Source: Apostichopus japonicus (lineage: Eukaryota; Echinodermata; Holothuroidea; Aspidochirotida; Stichopodidae). Taken from it: a stretch of 64,000 nucleotides of DNA. Where the stretch lies: assembly GCF_037975245.1 (NCBI RefSeq), contig NC_092576.1, positions 29,862,611 through 29,926,610 on the forward strand. Direction: 5' to 3'. Both the position numbers and the translations under genes were made by a program. The notes beneath the pieces were generated by a model. It made no database searches and was not told the DNA's origin. It was given only the letters and a program-made list of their open reading frames with translations. Shown one piece after another: positions 1 through 12,594 of this stretch (positions are counted from its first letter, which is position 1; each line of letters begins with the position of its first letter).

Positions 1-529
1 GAAAACTATTATTGGCTTTAATGTCACAAATTTTAGTAGAAAACTGTTGGGACACAAAAACTAATTTCAACCAATGCATCTTAGGTACATAATATTAAGT
101 TGCATAGACCTCATATATATGATAAAAGAATGGAAAAGAATTAAATGTGACGAAAATATTGAACGTTGATAACGTCACAATTTAATTACAACAGACTGTA
201 CATTTCCCATTGAATTTATGAACAGACCCATGTCCATAGTTAATACCGAATAGGACAGTACAAAAACCAAGAGTTCCTGCACTTTTTTCGACAAGTTTGA
301 TTAAAGGAGCAAGTCATCACTGCAATGTCCCCTAGGCTTCAGACAGAGCCTCATCAGACTCGATGACCACAGAGCCACGGAGTCGCCGTCAGACAGAGCC
401 ATTGGATCTGGCGATACCGGCGACGGAACTGGACAAGTTCATGGGGAAAGCTGGTGGAGACCCCCGTGTCCCCTTCGCGGTGTGGTGGAGGCGGTGTGGG
501 CGTGGGGTCTGCAACGACGGAGGAGGGTT
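1..529. other. no recognised feature
   Basis: I see no convincing gene here. A GC-richer block around 360-550 is open on both strands for about 60 codons, but neither translation resembles a family I know. It may be the distal, unrecognisable part of the retroelement described next, or unrelated sequence. Confidence 0.3.
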
Positions 530-1650
530 AACCAGGTGCGGAAGGTGAATCATCACCCGGTTCCCCCACCCTGCGTATAGCTTCCTTCGAGGGCAGTAGG
601 TGCGTCAGAACTTGGCGACTTTGCTCGACCCCACTCTTTGTCATAAAGACATAAGGCGCGAAAGACATGTCCCTTCTTCCCACAGAGTGAGCACACAACT
701 TCGCTTGGCAAGCAGAGGTATCATTCCCAAATACGGAAGGCAGCGCCCACATTTTTTGTTTGGTCAGCCCTTGGCTTCGTGCCCGGACTCCCCACACCTG
801 AAGGAAGGAGGGAATGTCCTGCTTCAGGTCGATCCGAACCTGTCGGTGCCCGTTCAATACACACTCATTATGTCATGACGTGACATTTCAAGCGGGACAG
901 CATAAGATGTGTTAGAATCACGCCATACTTCTCACCATTTACTCCTAGGGCCTCCAGTGATCGAACATGAGCGCTCAGCTCATCACGAATACCCCATAGC
1001 TCCGATGTTTTCGATGACTCAGTCTGTAGGTCTGAGCCGGTGTCCATGTTAAAAAGTGCCTGGATATGTGAGAAAATTATACTCTCTGGTCGTCCAAGAC
1101 GGTCTTGTAGCGTTTATAGAGCAATGCCTTAATTCGTATCAGTCAGTGCTAGCCCCACAATTAAATTGAGAGCCTCCCTTCCAACAGGCTTTTCAGGTAG
1201 GTGAACTTGTTGACCTTTGGTAGCGTGGTTTTGTCCACTGCAGCTTGGAATTGGTACAAAAACGTTTGCCGTTCAGTTATGTCACCACTAAACCTTTTGA
1301 TTTCCAGTCGTGGCAGTCTGGTGCGGAAAACAAATTCATTCCCGGACCCCACTTGTCCATCACTAGTGTTACTGTTACCGATTAGACCTATATCATGAAC
1401 TGTTATCATGTCTGTTGTGTGAGAATAGCTATTTTGTTTACAGCCTGCATTTTAGAGCACATTTATTTAGACCGAAATTCACCAATGTTAGCTTCGAGCT
1501 GCTCGTCATCTTCTATCGTTTCTCCAAATTTGCTTGTACATCATCTGATGTCATAACTCGTTTATCGAACTCTGCTCTCTGTAGGTTGATCGCTTCAATC
1601 GTACACGACGGCTCATCATTCAACATGGCCGCTAGCTGCTTGGCTTGATG
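530..1650 (-). pseudogene. BEL/Pao-type retrotransposon gag remnant (DUF1759-like)
   Basis: On the - strand, 1161-1409 translates to a segment with the pattern LPRLEIKRFSGD followed by a QFQAAVD motif and NKFTYLKSLLEG. This is the hallmark of the DUF1759 gag region of BEL/Pao retrotransposons. Upstream (1415-1648) lies a charged segment, and downstream fragments in other frames (about 860-1150) keep a 'RSLEALG'-like stretch. The 528-857 frame may hold the gag C-terminus. Stops and frameshifts separate the pieces, so no intact gag is present. A primer-binding site and LTR-like block lie directly upstream on the same strand, which supports the call. Protease, reverse transcriptase and integrase are not seen before the window edge. 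Function is inferred from family resemblance only. Confidence 0.62.
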
Positions 1651-1752
1651 GTAGCCCACCCGCGTGACGACGATCTGAATTTTAACAATCTTTCCATACC
1701 TACGTTCAGTATTTACTGCAACAACAGAATAAAAACTGCAAACAATAACCCT

Positions 1753-1770
1753 TCCCGGGTTTCGGCACCA
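1753..1770 (-). other. retroelement primer-binding site matching tRNA-Phe 3' end
   Basis: The + strand reads TCCCGGGTTTCGGCACCA. This equals the 3' end of animal tRNA-Phe(GAA) plus CCA over 18 bases, as I remember that tRNA. Its complement on the - strand is what a reverse transcriptase primer site looks like. It sits between the LTR-like block and the gag remnant, exactly where a primer-binding site belongs. No other part of a tRNA gene is present, so this is not a tRNA. Confidence 0.68.
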
Positions 1771-2285
1771 ATTTTAAAGACGGTTCCCTAACCGCTCCTC
1801 AAATCGGATAAATAGAACAGTTAACACAACAATCTTGTACTTCGACTTTATTAACTCACTTCACTGTGCTCAGTCCTACCGTAATAATAATCAAACCCAC
1901 GTATACATGCATGCATGTTGCTATGCAGCCTGCAGTGCCCGAGTGGCCCACTGTTCTCGCTTACAATAATAAGAAGATACCATGGAACGTGAAACCTTGA
2001 CGTTAGTGGTTCACAATCGGGAACACCAAGTACCAACTTAGAATTATTAAATTACCTTAAAAATAGAATATGATAGCTCGACAGAACAAATATCAATTAT
2101 GAACCACAATCCTCCTTTTACTTTCGATGATTTAACATCAATGTGTTACAACATACGTGTATGATCACACGTACTCACTGAGACAACGCATCGCTTGAGA
2201 CGACAGTAATTGTGCACATGCCCGTCATAAACTGAATAATGTTACAATCTCGAGGTTGACAATCGAACTGAACGGCTGGTTAACA
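1771..2285 (-). mobile_element. probable 5' LTR of the BEL/Pao element
   Basis: Read on the - strand, the block starts TGTTAACC, contains an AATAAA polyadenylation signal near 1845-1855, and ends immediately before the primer-binding site. The 5' boundary (TG) is reasonable. The 3' boundary is uncertain because no clean CA end is visible next to the primer site. The partner 3' LTR is not in the window, so the two-copy test cannot be made. Confidence 0.5.
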
Positions 2286-2464
2286 ATGACTTGTGGCATT
2301 GTATCTCAATATGATGGCTTCCTTGACTGATGAATCTATAAAACATTCGTATTTCTCTGTACTGGACCTCATCATTAACGAGTTTTCTTGAAGGCAGCGG
2401 TGATGGTTCCGGTAGACTTTTGGAACCTTTTTAATGTTGGCATTCAAAGGACTGGTAACCAGAT

Positions 2465-3154
2465 CTAAAAGCAACTTCTGCTGCACTTGATGCGGTCGTT
2501 CAACACGCACTTCAACGCGTTCTCTTTACCACATGCTTGTTTGTGGACATGACAGAGGAAGTTTAATCCCTTGGTTGTTTTATGTACCTTATAGTGCAAG
2601 ATGCACTGTCTACACGAATTCCATGGGTAGTGGTGCCAGTGTTGTGTTTGGTATGCAAGTGGCGATTGAGACTGCATTGTTGTAGTTTACCTTTGCAAAT
2701 ATCACATACCATTTTGGGAATTTTTCTGACCGTCTTCTTCGGTTTCTTCTTTGTTGTGGTTTCATTTCGGCTCAAGGATGTCCTCCGGTTGCACTTGAGA
2801 TCGTCTATTTTGTGTGTGTTGTATTATTGGCATGTGTTCATTAAATCTTTAGAAGAGTTACCAGTACTTCCTCTTATCTCTGAGTTTGTTTACTTCGGAG
2901 AAAGTGTTTTTTCTTGCATGCTCAATGATTGCCGGGAACCCAAACTCTTTCCAGCACTTAATGAAATGTTTCTCAAAGTCTAGTCTTCTTTGAATTGTCT
3001 TGTAGCAGATAAAGCAATGAAAATGATGACTATTTGGTGAAGCAGTAGTTGATTGATTGTGATGTTTCTTACAAAGGAAACAGGCAATACCATTGTAGAT
3101 TACATTACTTTTACTCATCCAAATGTCTGTTTTGTCTTGAGGGCCTCCCATCAC
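2465..3154 (-). pseudogene. zinc-finger protein fragments of transposon type
   Basis: Three - strand reading frames carry cysteine/histidine patterns. The frame at 2858-3154 has CFLC...HFHCFICYKT...H...C. The frame at 2563-2775 has CDICKGKLQQCSLNRHLHTKH, a C2H2-like finger. The frame at 2465-2677 continues the same protein after an apparent frameshift near 2590. This series resembles N-terminal zinc-binding regions of transposon-derived animal proteins. No transposase core is visible next to it, and the family cannot be named. The frame breaks suggest decay, although undetected introns could account for part of them. Confidence 0.4.
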
Positions 3155-5327
3155 TGAATTGGCACAAGAAGCAATCGTCTTTTCAACAACAAATTTTTCA
3201 CCAAATTAATTCTCCTTTGGAATAGACTGCAGAATCTGAAAAGATGATATGTATACATTTATTTAAAACTTGTGATGGTGGTGTTGTTCAGTGTAAATGG
3301 TCATCATAACATATTGTTCCTAAATATAACTCCCTCATATGTCACAATATCAATCATTTATGTTCTTGCCATTCAACTTCACCTATTCCTTTTTTTTTTA
3401 GGGTCTAAGTCACGGGATGATTATGTAGTCACATCAGAAAAAGTTAAGCGTTTCTTTAAAGGAAAGTCTCAAGTCATTCAGTACAGGGCTTGTGATGAAG
3501 TAACTTTGACGTGCATGGTTGAAAATATATTTCAGTGTAAGAGAAATGTAACTGATTTAAAGGGACACAAATACACTTTTTGCTTCTTCGTTTATATCTT
3601 CTTTTAACCATATGAAACTCTAAAACATAATTAGTTTCATCCGTACAAGTTATACAATATTTGTGTTCTGAGGGTATAGTAATGGTGTACAACATACTTG
3701 ATCTGAGTAATACAGTGTAAAACAGTGTGATGTCACAACCGAAAATTAACAATGACACATGCTGTCCTGAAAGAACCGAGGTTCACAAGATTTTCACAAT
3801 TTGACCCCTGGTGACCCTAAATGACCTTGGATCTCCATAAGAAACAAATGTGGTACTTGTACACACTCAATATGAAAATTGGTTTCGACCTTCACATACT
3901 GTGTTTACTAGCAGATGCTAAGGTTATGTCACTCATAGTAATATAACAAGAAAGGGCAGTCAGTCTTCCTCATCTGAGGAAACATCCTCAGGCAGCTGCA
4001 ACACCCCAAATAGGTTGTCAATGTCAATGTTTTCGTCAGGTATGTCACATGAGTGTGCAGGTAATGTGTATGTAGAAAGTTCGGTAAAGCGGGTGTGAAA
4101 CAATTGATGGCAGTATCATCTTTGTTTTTCATTTTACATTTTCATTATATATTTCATACAAAGAACGAAGTACGAAAACACATAGCGGATCAGGATGTAC
4201 AAAACGTAAACCAAATTCCTGTAGCCCGAAGGCCTGTACACCCTTGCAATAACAGACCTACAAGTATAAGAATTAAAAAGACAAATTACACATGTGATAA
4301 AGCTAAGAAATGTTCCTTAATATTGCGCACAAATGACTGGTAAGAACCACACAAGAGCAAATTCCTGGTCCGGGGGGGGGGGGGGGGAGGGGAGTTCATT
4401 CCAAATCCTATGAAATTGGTTCGAAAAACTCAATTTTAAAACATCTGTTCTTGCAAAAAGCATGAATAAAAAGTATATTATCAGTGTGGCTGGAATTTAC
4501 AGCCATGTTTACAATAGCAAGACAAGAAAATTTACCAACAAGGTACTTTGTAACACAAAGAACCAAGAGAAGTTTATACCGATAAGTAAAAGAATACCAA
4601 CCAAGAAACTTAAACGAGTACTATACTGCATTTCTTGTCTCCTTTGTCCAAAAATAAAACGGATGTTGTATGATTTCAAGGTGTTCAAGGTGATTAAGGA
4701 GACATCTCTGTCCTTAACTCTTACCATTAACTTGAAGAAGGCTCAAAATATGTTCTCTCTGTCCACAAAAATGCTGAAAGTTCTCCTCAAACTGAACTGT
4801 GCGAGTTCTTCCACATTTCTGTCAAGTTTGTTGACAAGGTCAATCCACTGCCTCTTAACATGGGTAGGGATAGTTTAATGAGATATATGACTGGTGTTGG
4901 TTGTTTCCATGCCTTTGGATGCAATCACACACACCTGAATATACAAGGTTGTCCACCAATCTCCTGGTAATAGTTTTCCATACCCTTATTCAGTTTGGTA
5001 GTAGCTGTCTTAATTTGACAAGATAATCGTTTGTCCATCTGCATGGCCAAAGGTGGAGCAATTTTGTACTCATGATAACACAAATTCTATCTTTACAATA
5101 GTTTTTTTGTCCTCCTGAAAGAAAATAAATTATCGATGATAGATGGAATGTTTTTTTTTCATCTTCCAAAGTACACATTGCCTCAACAGGCTTCCTATAA
5201 GCAACAATATATGTGACAGCTAGAATCCATTGATGAGAACACCATTCATGGGAATACCAGCTGAACCAATTGAAGATTTTGCCTATACCCAACTTACAAA
5301 CATTGTGACATTCGCCTTCAAATTGAA
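3155..5327. other. mostly unrecognised; possible - strand exon at 4745-4870
   Basis: About 2 kb without a firm gene. A stretch near 3798-3830 contains TGACCC/TGACCTT words similar to the 41-43 kb repeat cluster. A poly-G run lies at 4373-4387. On the - strand, 4745-4870 reads as an uninterrupted charged peptide (HVKRQWIDLVNKLDRNVEEL) that could be an exon or transposon fragment. I could not confirm splice sites or a family. Confidence 0.25.
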
Positions 5328-5530
5328 GGCGATCTTCGCCGTTCATCTGGGGCTGTCTTTTTTGGACGGTGGTGTGCTGGGGAGGGGTTTTTCGTTTCGC
5401 TGCGTGCTGGTCGGTCCTTCCTTTTGTGTTTTTTTTTTTAATGTTTGAGAGGGGGGTTGGGCGTTTTGTCTCTGCAGGTCGGCGGGCGTATGTTTTTTGG
5501 CTCGCTTGACCTGAGTTTAGTATGTCAGAA
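5328..5530 (+). repeat. dispersed repeat family A, copy 1 (partial)
   Basis: The segment beginning TTCGCCGTTCATCTGGGGCTG and ending near GACCTGAGTTT matches 13580-13745 over its length with small differences, including the TTTTTTGGACGGT..GTGTG core. It interrupts the - strand reading frame at 4990-5550, so that frame is not a real gene across this part. The type of element is unknown. Confidence 0.6.
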
Positions 5531-6258
5531 TACAATTTGGACAACACCATTGTTTTTCCTGATCATTTTAGCAGTCACAAGTTCTTTTGGCGTTCATGAC
5601 ATATGATACCAATCATACCATTGGTTGCATGTGTCACATCCAAGCCACCCAACCTTTACACTTTCTGCATATATTCCTCGACAGATAGGGCATCCAACTC
5701 TTTTGAGCGGCATTTGCTGATTACATATCATAGCCTGCGCCTAGCCTTCTTTACCCCGGTCCCCGGTCTTGCTTCAAGCAAGGATAGGTGGAGCAAAAAC
5801 TGTAACCGCAGATAAGCCCTGCAATTTGAACCCGCGTTTCAACGGGTCAACTCCGGGCATAGCGGCAGGCTTGGAAAACGCCCGAACCTGGTTATTGCAA
5901 TAGAGAATATGAAGAACGATCGGCAGCTATGCAGTGAGTCTTTTCGTGGGGGTATATATCATCCAAGCAGCGCACACACGCTATTTTCTACCGGGGCTTA
6001 CCCGATATGGCCAACGTTTACTATCTTTGAAAAAGTCAATGCACTGGGCAGGGAAATCCTTGTTCCTATCTGAAGCGCAATATTGGTTTTGGTGTGCTTT
6101 TACAAACATTCGCCTCATCGACCAGGCTTTGTAGGTCTAGAACACTCCACGGCGGAAGCACTTTGCAGAAATTGGACTGATGCAGCCTGATATTAAGAAC
6201 CTCTTATTGATTATCTTATTTGCGTATACTCATCACTACATCAAGGCCCCCCCACCCT
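5531..6258. other. no recognised feature
   Basis: Short open frames on the + strand around 5603-5815 and 5934-6134 show no family resemblance, clear splice sites or repeats. Confidence 0.3.
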
Positions 6259-6634
6259 CAGTGGCGGAGCTTAGGGGTATGGTCAGGGGGCGAGAATGGT
6301 TTGTAGGCCGGGGCGCTTTCGACACTATCTAAGCGGAGCGCCACCACAGGTTGGCGCGGAGCGAACATAATTTTTTTATGAGTAAAGATACTCCCTAGAT
6401 TGCCGGTAATGGCCCTTTCCGGGCCTTGCTAATTGCAGATAAACAAAGAATAAATAGGTGTCATCGCCATTTTGTCAGAAAATTACACCAACAAAGTGTG
6501 ACAATGTCAATAGGTATTTGAGAGCGCAATAAAATAGTCAATGATAAGTAAAAAGCTGAAAAGGGCGCCAGCAGTCAATTTGAGTCCGTCAGGGGGCATC
6601 CGCCCTCTGTAACTGTATGGACGCTCCGCCACCG
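6259..6634. mobile_element. non-autonomous hAT-like element (MITE)
   Basis: The left end CAGTGGCGGAGC and the right end GCTCCGCCACCG are inverted copies with one mismatch. They match the general form of hAT terminal repeats (CAG.GGCGGA). About 376 bp lie between them with no coding capacity. The flanks are C-rich on both sides (CCCACCCT left, CCCCCACCCCT right), compatible with but not proving an 8-bp target duplication. Confidence 0.5.
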
Positions 6635-8237
6635 CCCCCACCCCTCAAGGAAAAAATGCATACTAGGCCTGCAATATCCAATGTGCACATTGGAAAGAAG
6701 GAACAAGTTTTCTGTCGATGAGACAAAATGACGTGAAAACATTATAAAGCCCAAGTCCATACACACGCGATCGATACATGCATGAAACATGTGAAAATAA
6801 TAAAGGATGGGGTATAGGTTATGGGATATAAAAACTAAACTCATTATTCATAGTAGGCTATAAATGGCTTCTGCTTAATACAAAGTCACAATGTAATATA
6901 GCAATGTATTTTTTGGAAATGTATAAGGATTATTTTTTGGACCCATTGAATATGCTTAAAAGCACTCACCAGAATGTTAGAAGCCTTGTGATAGTAAACA
7001 TTTGAGTTTGACCCACAGAAATTCATTAATACTTCTAAATTAGGATTAGATGATCTGTTACTGACCAAATAAAGTGATGAAGAGTAAAATTTTTTATGTA
7101 GAGAAAGGGCACATTTTTATCCTGAGGAAAAGTGGGGGCACGTGCCCCCTGTGCCCCCCCCCCGGTTCCGCCGCCCTTGCCTTTATTACTAGATCAATTC
7201 ATGCTGGCTAAATATACATTCATCTCACCTGGTAGGCCTACGCATAACTATTTGAAGAAAAAGTATTTTGTACATCCCCTTATGTCGTATGTTCAGATGT
7301 AAGATAACGTGGTATGACTCCTAAGCAGCGTTTATAATTCATTTCTTACACTTTACAAGAAATTAGTGCTATCGGGAAATTAGTGCTAACCCAAACGATG
7401 GTCGCGGGAAATCTTACAAGTGTAACACGTCATACCTTTCGTCCACCGTTATTTTGTTGTTGTTTTTTGTTGTTGTTTATTTCGGACCATATTCTGAATG
7501 ACGTGAAACGAAAACTCGCTGGCGTGCCAAAATCACGATAATGCCACCCCCCCCCCACCCCCAGTTAAACAACAGTATGCTATCTTTAAAAGAATTGTCT
7601 GGTAGCCCTTGGACGTTTCCTTAAAAGCAATAAATAATTTTAAAAATATGCGTTTGACAGAGAAACGATTTTGAATCGTTTAGGATGGATATTTCAAATA
7701 TACTACAACAGTAGAGAATGTGACGTCATCTTCGCAAATGCAGATGGCGACGTAAACCACGATCCATACAGTTCCTGCAGTAATCACGACAAATACCGCG
7801 TTCGAATACAGATTAATTTCTTTGTTAATTTTCGGTGAAATTCAATATAAATTATATATGTTTTAAAAACATCGTTCAGCCGTCATATACATAAGTAGTG
7901 CATCGGTGTTTTCGTGGTTTTGTGTAACACGACGAAAGTTTGAACAGAAGACTTCCTTGTTTATCCTTTTGCTGTAAAGTTGATCCGTGAATTTTATCTC
8001 AGCAATTTTTTCTTATTTATGTTTCAATGATAATATTTATCTTAAATATATTCCATTCATAATGATTGCTGTGGTTACAACTATTCCATGTGTTATAACT
8101 GTAGCCACATATTTACCCTCTATTCAGTTTGAATTCATATGCTTTGACATTATTTTTATCCAAACGTTACGAAGTTTATGCGCAACTTAAATCCATCTTC
8201 TATTCGTTGAAAGTCCGATAATGGGGGGGGGGGGGAG
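6635..8237. other. unrecognised; hAT-like end and CRE palindrome
   Basis: Nothing coding is supported. Near 7140-7175 a G/C-rich run ending in GGTTCCGCCGCCC resembles another hAT-type terminus without an obvious partner. At 7721-7728 there is a perfect TGACGTCA (cAMP-response-element consensus) just before an ATGGCGACG context, but that frame closes at once. Confidence 0.3.
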
Positions 8238-8713
8238 GGTACACCCCTCAGTCCGACAAGTTTTCAGATTGAAAACGTGTAATATACGTTTTTCAGTCCG
8301 AAAGTGAGATACACGTATTCAGTTTGGCAATGAAAGCAGTTATAATGCCATAATATCACCAATAAACAACACTGGAATGCGAGGTGGGAGTTGCGAGGTG
8401 GGATCATTTCGGCAAGTAATCACCACGCACGGTTCTTGTTCGGTCATGGATGGTGCGTAGTCACTTAATTATCCATGTTGTTGCATGGGTTGAGCCCAGG
8501 GATTATTTGAAATCACGTTATTACTTTTTCACCCATACAGTGGGGGCTTTTTTTTCTCATTTAAGACGAAACACAGATGCACCAAGATGCATGTAAATTG
8601 TAAATTTTATTTTAGGACTGAAAAGGTGTCGGACTGAAAACTCCTTTTTTTTCGGACTAAAAACGTGTATTTTATCTTCGGACTGAAAACGTGTCGGACT
8701 GTCAACGTGTACC
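8238..8713. mobile_element. fold-back element with subterminal CAGTCCGA repeats
   Basis: The left end starts GGTACAC and carries CAGTCCGA, TTTTCAG and AACGTGTA words. The right end shows the same words in inverted order, ending ACGTGTACC. The arms pair over roughly 60-90 bases with gaps, and the inside is non-coding. This is the structure of a small non-autonomous DNA transposon. No target duplication is clear. Confidence 0.55.
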
Positions 8714-10164
8714 TTGAAATATTTGGCACTGTGCCATGATTTCAGTTCGAGCTCTACAGTCTACACTATTAAACAGCTGGTCCTGCGATTTGTGTTTTAT
8801 GTTTTTAGGTGATAGCAATTAACCAATCACATATTTCAACTGGTAAACGTCATTCATCAACCCTGTAGATAGCGAATGTAAACTCCACCCATATTCCCTT
8901 ATATGGACGTTTACTACGAGCTTCATTGACCATGATTTTGACTCGGGGACACCCAGTCTAAACGGCGGGAAAAAGTTCAGCACATCGGTTACATGTCTAT
9001 AAACATGTTCCCGCATCGGAATATGTACACAGCAATAATTCTTTACGGTGAATTGTAAGTCGTCTTTTTAAGTTAGCAAACATGTGTGATGTGGCTCTTG
9101 TTTCACTGAATGCAGAATGCATGCATTCTACTTATCCTTTTATTTTGACTTTGGTATGTGATTTACAAATTGTTCTTTTATACAGGCCTATAAGATTGTA
9201 AAATTTTACGGGCCTGATGAGTACGGTAAGTAAATAGGCTACGTGTAAGTTGGGCTACTACATATTATTTTCATGATTATCGATAAAATAGAATCCAGTA
9301 ACAGTAAGACCTACCTTAAATTTTCAGTTTGTACTTTATTTGGATGACCGTTCTGCCGTACCCTTTCTCTCCAATACGCATACAGATGTCTCAGTACACT
9401 GGAGCGTTGCGGCATATCCCATCAAGTTTCGACATATTATTTTCGTCGCACCAAATGCCAAGCAATGCGAATACTTCATCTTCCGACCACATACTTCGCT
9501 CTGTCTACTTCTGCGACATATTGTACAGGAAAATATCGATAATAATAATCATAATGATAGCCTTTGCGGTTATCTGGATATGTCTTCAAGAAAGCAACTG
9601 AAACTTTATACTGTATGTATGCGGATGTACACGGGCAGCTATACAATGTGTACTACTCGGCAATGCCTTATGTAATTCCTCCATTCTGCATCGGTCCATT
9701 GTACAAATGGACAACCAATATGAAAATAGACACAGTTAATGTCGATATAGAAATACGCAAGCGTCGCAAACCACAACTGATAAAATCCATCGTATCTTTT
9801 TCACCCCAAGGCAATAGTTTATTTACATTGATTAACGTTTACCCGGGCTTAAGCTGTCCTAACCCCACCTCTCATGAGGGGCTTAATCAAGCTCGGGCTT
9901 GCTCCGTTCCCATGGAGTAAAAGGGTGGATCAAGTTGCCCTAGCCTCGATAGGTCGATCAAGAGTGAAGCAAGCCCGCGTTCGTGGGAACAGGCCTCTTG
10001 TGTGGTTTAACCGAAGGAAGTTCTGTTACCTTTCTTCAGTGTGCTGACAGTTTTCTTTGTGCATCTGAGTTGTTGGCATGTGTCATGCTTGATTTGTTGT
10101 CACCTTGTCTGCACATTCTCTGTCACTAGTTTCTGGTCACTGGTAATCTCATCAGCCCCATAAC
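8714..10164. other. no recognised gene
   Basis: Overlapping + strand frames at 9329-9920 do not resemble any family I know. At 9885-9995 two inverted stretches (CGGGCTTGCT and AGCAAGCCCG) with related neighbours form an imperfect hairpin. Confidence 0.3.
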
Positions 10165-11165
10165 TCATGATATGAAGCTCTTCCTGATTAGCCCAGGCAT
10201 TTCCAAATCTTCCCAGATGTTGCCAATAATTCCAGCAACATTTCTGTGTGTAATCGCCTCCCCAGGATTACGTGCGACCCGTTTCCTGAGATAGTCCCAG
10301 TAGGACCATTTCATGTGTCCAAAGACATCATCTAGCGGCTGTAAAAGAGTGTGTGGCATTAGGTAGAAACCGGTAAAGATATATATGTTACTCTCTTCTG
10401 CTGTTTGGAAGAGATCATCGGCAAAATGCCTTTCATTAGAGTCTAACAGTAACACCAGTGGTCTTTCTTTTCCAATTATTTGGACAAAACTGTTTAGGAA
10501 CCAGTATTGAAAACATGTTTGTGCCATCCATCCTGACGCTGTAAAGTATGCCACTCTTCGGAGGTTCACTTGCCAGGGGATCCCAAGAATTGGGACTGGT
10601 TCCTCTCAATAGGAAAAGGGGAGAGAGAAGCAAACCATCTGCATTGGCACAAACACCCACTGAGATTTTTTTCACCCTCAGCGGTAGTCATTTGTGGCAG
10701 TGCTCCTTTAATATGTGGAGATCCAAGGGCATATATAGGTGGTTTGCCACTGAGTCCAAACCCTATCTCATCCAAGTTGTAGATCCGGTCTGAAAGGTTC
10801 AGGTCAGAAATGAAACAGTTGCGAGTTTATACATCAGTTTGGTAGCTTTGGCTCTTGTGTAGTTGAGCGTTTTTGTAGGCTTTAGTTGAATACTAGGATT
10901 CCTCTTCAGGAAACCTGTATGCCAGCCGTTATACGGCCTTCCGCTTCGAAAGGGAGCGTTTCTTCCATCTTTTGTGATCAGTTATTGTGTCCTTCAGCTA
11001 CTTGGGAGTAACAGGAAATCCCCGGTTTCCCATTGTGAGAACCCAGCGTGCTAGAGGTCTTTCCTCACCAAGAAAGAGATGTGCTTTAGGTCCATTTCGT
11101 CTGTGCCATTTTACTATAGCTTTTCGTTGAATCTCATCGTAGTGTACTCCATTGCTTCATGTTTT
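10165..11165 (-). pseudogene. pogo/Tigger-like transposase (DDE_1), decayed
   Basis: On the - strand the order is: an N-terminal segment near 11165-11040; a CENPB-type helix-turn-helix remnant with GWHTGFLKRNPSIQL near 10930-10880; a catalytic entry YNLDEIGFGL near 10780-10750; an ANADGL segment; LVLLLDSNERH near 10450-10430; and PHTLLQPLDDVFGHMKW near 10345-10300. This is the layout of pogo/Tigger DDE_1 transposases. The LLLD aspartate is kept, but the HxSH position next to it is altered to NERH. At least three frames and several stops are needed to follow the protein, so it is inactive. Confidence 0.75.
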
Positions 11166-11773
11166 CCAGAAGACAGAACCTTCCAGTGTATTTCTGATAC
11201 GTTCCATTCGAGGTTTAGGAAATTTACTTGAATCTTGGTCAATCATCCCCTCCCTCCGATAATTTCTGGTAAACAACCTAGTTTCTTCTTTCTGTCAGTA
11301 AACTGGCTTTCCCAAAACTTCCGCACAATTTATATTATTTCATTTGCACGATGATGGTCACCTTTAAACATATTAAACGACATATTAGCCCCCCCCCCCT
11401 CTCCCTCCAAAAGAAAACAATGTCCTTAAAACCGCGCTTGCACCCACTGCTACCGTTCACTTTTCTCACTTTGCATAGTCGCCATATTAGCATTGGAACA
11501 CATGACAAACCTTTTAACATGGTTACAAAACCTATCAATGTCTTCTTTAGTGATATTTTCTACTTATGAAATTTCCACTAAATCACAACATTAATCTGTC
11601 ATTTATAAAGATTCTGACGGGTTTCACACCCAGTCGTAAAATATTGTTTCGTTTATTATATTGAAACAATGTTTAGGGGTTATGGTTCATTATAAAGGGG
11701 CTTGTTCTTGTTGCAGCTGTTTTGAAATTGCAGTGTGAGTTAATTTAAGAAAACAAGTTGGAAAATTCCATAC
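11166..11773. other. no recognised feature
   Basis: Non-coding by eye. The open frames over 11335-11569 on both strands are low-complexity and C/T-rich. Confidence 0.3.
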
Positions 11774-11892
11774 CTAATGGTTCTAAAGAGCTTTTTCTTC
11801 AGCTCGTCCTCCTGCCTGTTCAGCGCCATCAGATCCGTCACTGGGAGGACTACTTCTAACTTCAATTCAATCACCAACTTCAGAATCATTCT
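11774..11892 (-). CDS. possible orphan exon, charged helix
   Basis: On the - strand a pyrimidine-rich acceptor ending GCCCAG precedes a 119-base open segment that ends at a GTATGG donor. The peptide begins RMILKLVIELKLEV and ends DELKKKLFRTI, a lysine/glutamate-rich helix that could form a coiled coil. It begins in phase 0 and leaves two bases. No neighbouring exon was found, so this could be a fragment of a real gene or a chance frame. Confidence 0.3.
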
Positions 11893-12594
11893 CTGGGCAG
11901 TTGAATAAAAGAAATGTATTATATGCAGACTACATGATCACCAACTTAAAGAGTATAACCTAGGTTAAACTGAAGAGCAAAGAGTAATTACTACTAATGA
12001 AAGGCTTATTTTAGGTAGTTCGGGAACGGTAAGCCGGGCCTTACACTGATAACGTCGAACCGAGCGTGAAACAGGAAATAATCAGGAAAAGCGGGTACTG
12101 GATAATATATGTCTTCTTTTATTGATTCTGAATAAAACTGTAACTGTAGATAATTAAAATGTAAAGAGCCCAAAGACTACAGACGTATAAATATAAATTA
12201 CGGAGCCTACTGTTCTACGGCCGTAGACTTCGGATGATAAACTTCAACTCCTCGATATGTCTTTATGAAACACTTAAACCCCTGATTTCAAAATAACAAA
12301 TTAGGACGCGTTGCACAGGGCACACGCTCTGCCCTTGAACCCGATTGGTGTAAACTTATTATTCACCCCTCACCAAAATCCTTCATTGGTTGAGTGCCAA
12401 CCTGATATGCAGATGGACATATGCAAATGGGCACTCAACCAATTTGAATCAGTTTGGCTGTCTTCCAACCCAGAATCATTTAAACAAAAGATAAGAAAAG
12501 ATTTATATAACGCCACACCACAGCGCAAACCACCAATGCGCGAGCCATGGGTGACGTCATAATAACAATAAGTAGAATACGCTTCATGTTCCGG
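11893..12594. other. unrecognised; short inverted repeat
   Basis: No gene supported. Near 12389-12441 the words GGTTGAGTGCC and GGGCACTCAACC face each other around an ATGCAAAT octamer. A TGACGTCA palindrome lies at 12552-12559. Confidence 0.3.

Noticed and set aside
1753-1770. tRNA-Phe gene
   Set aside because: Only the last 18 bases of the tRNA including CCA match. CCA is not encoded in eukaryotic tRNA genes, so this is a primer-binding site.
4990-5550. 186-residue - strand frame as a gene
   Set aside because: About 200 bases of it are repeat family A, and the remainder shows no recognised family.
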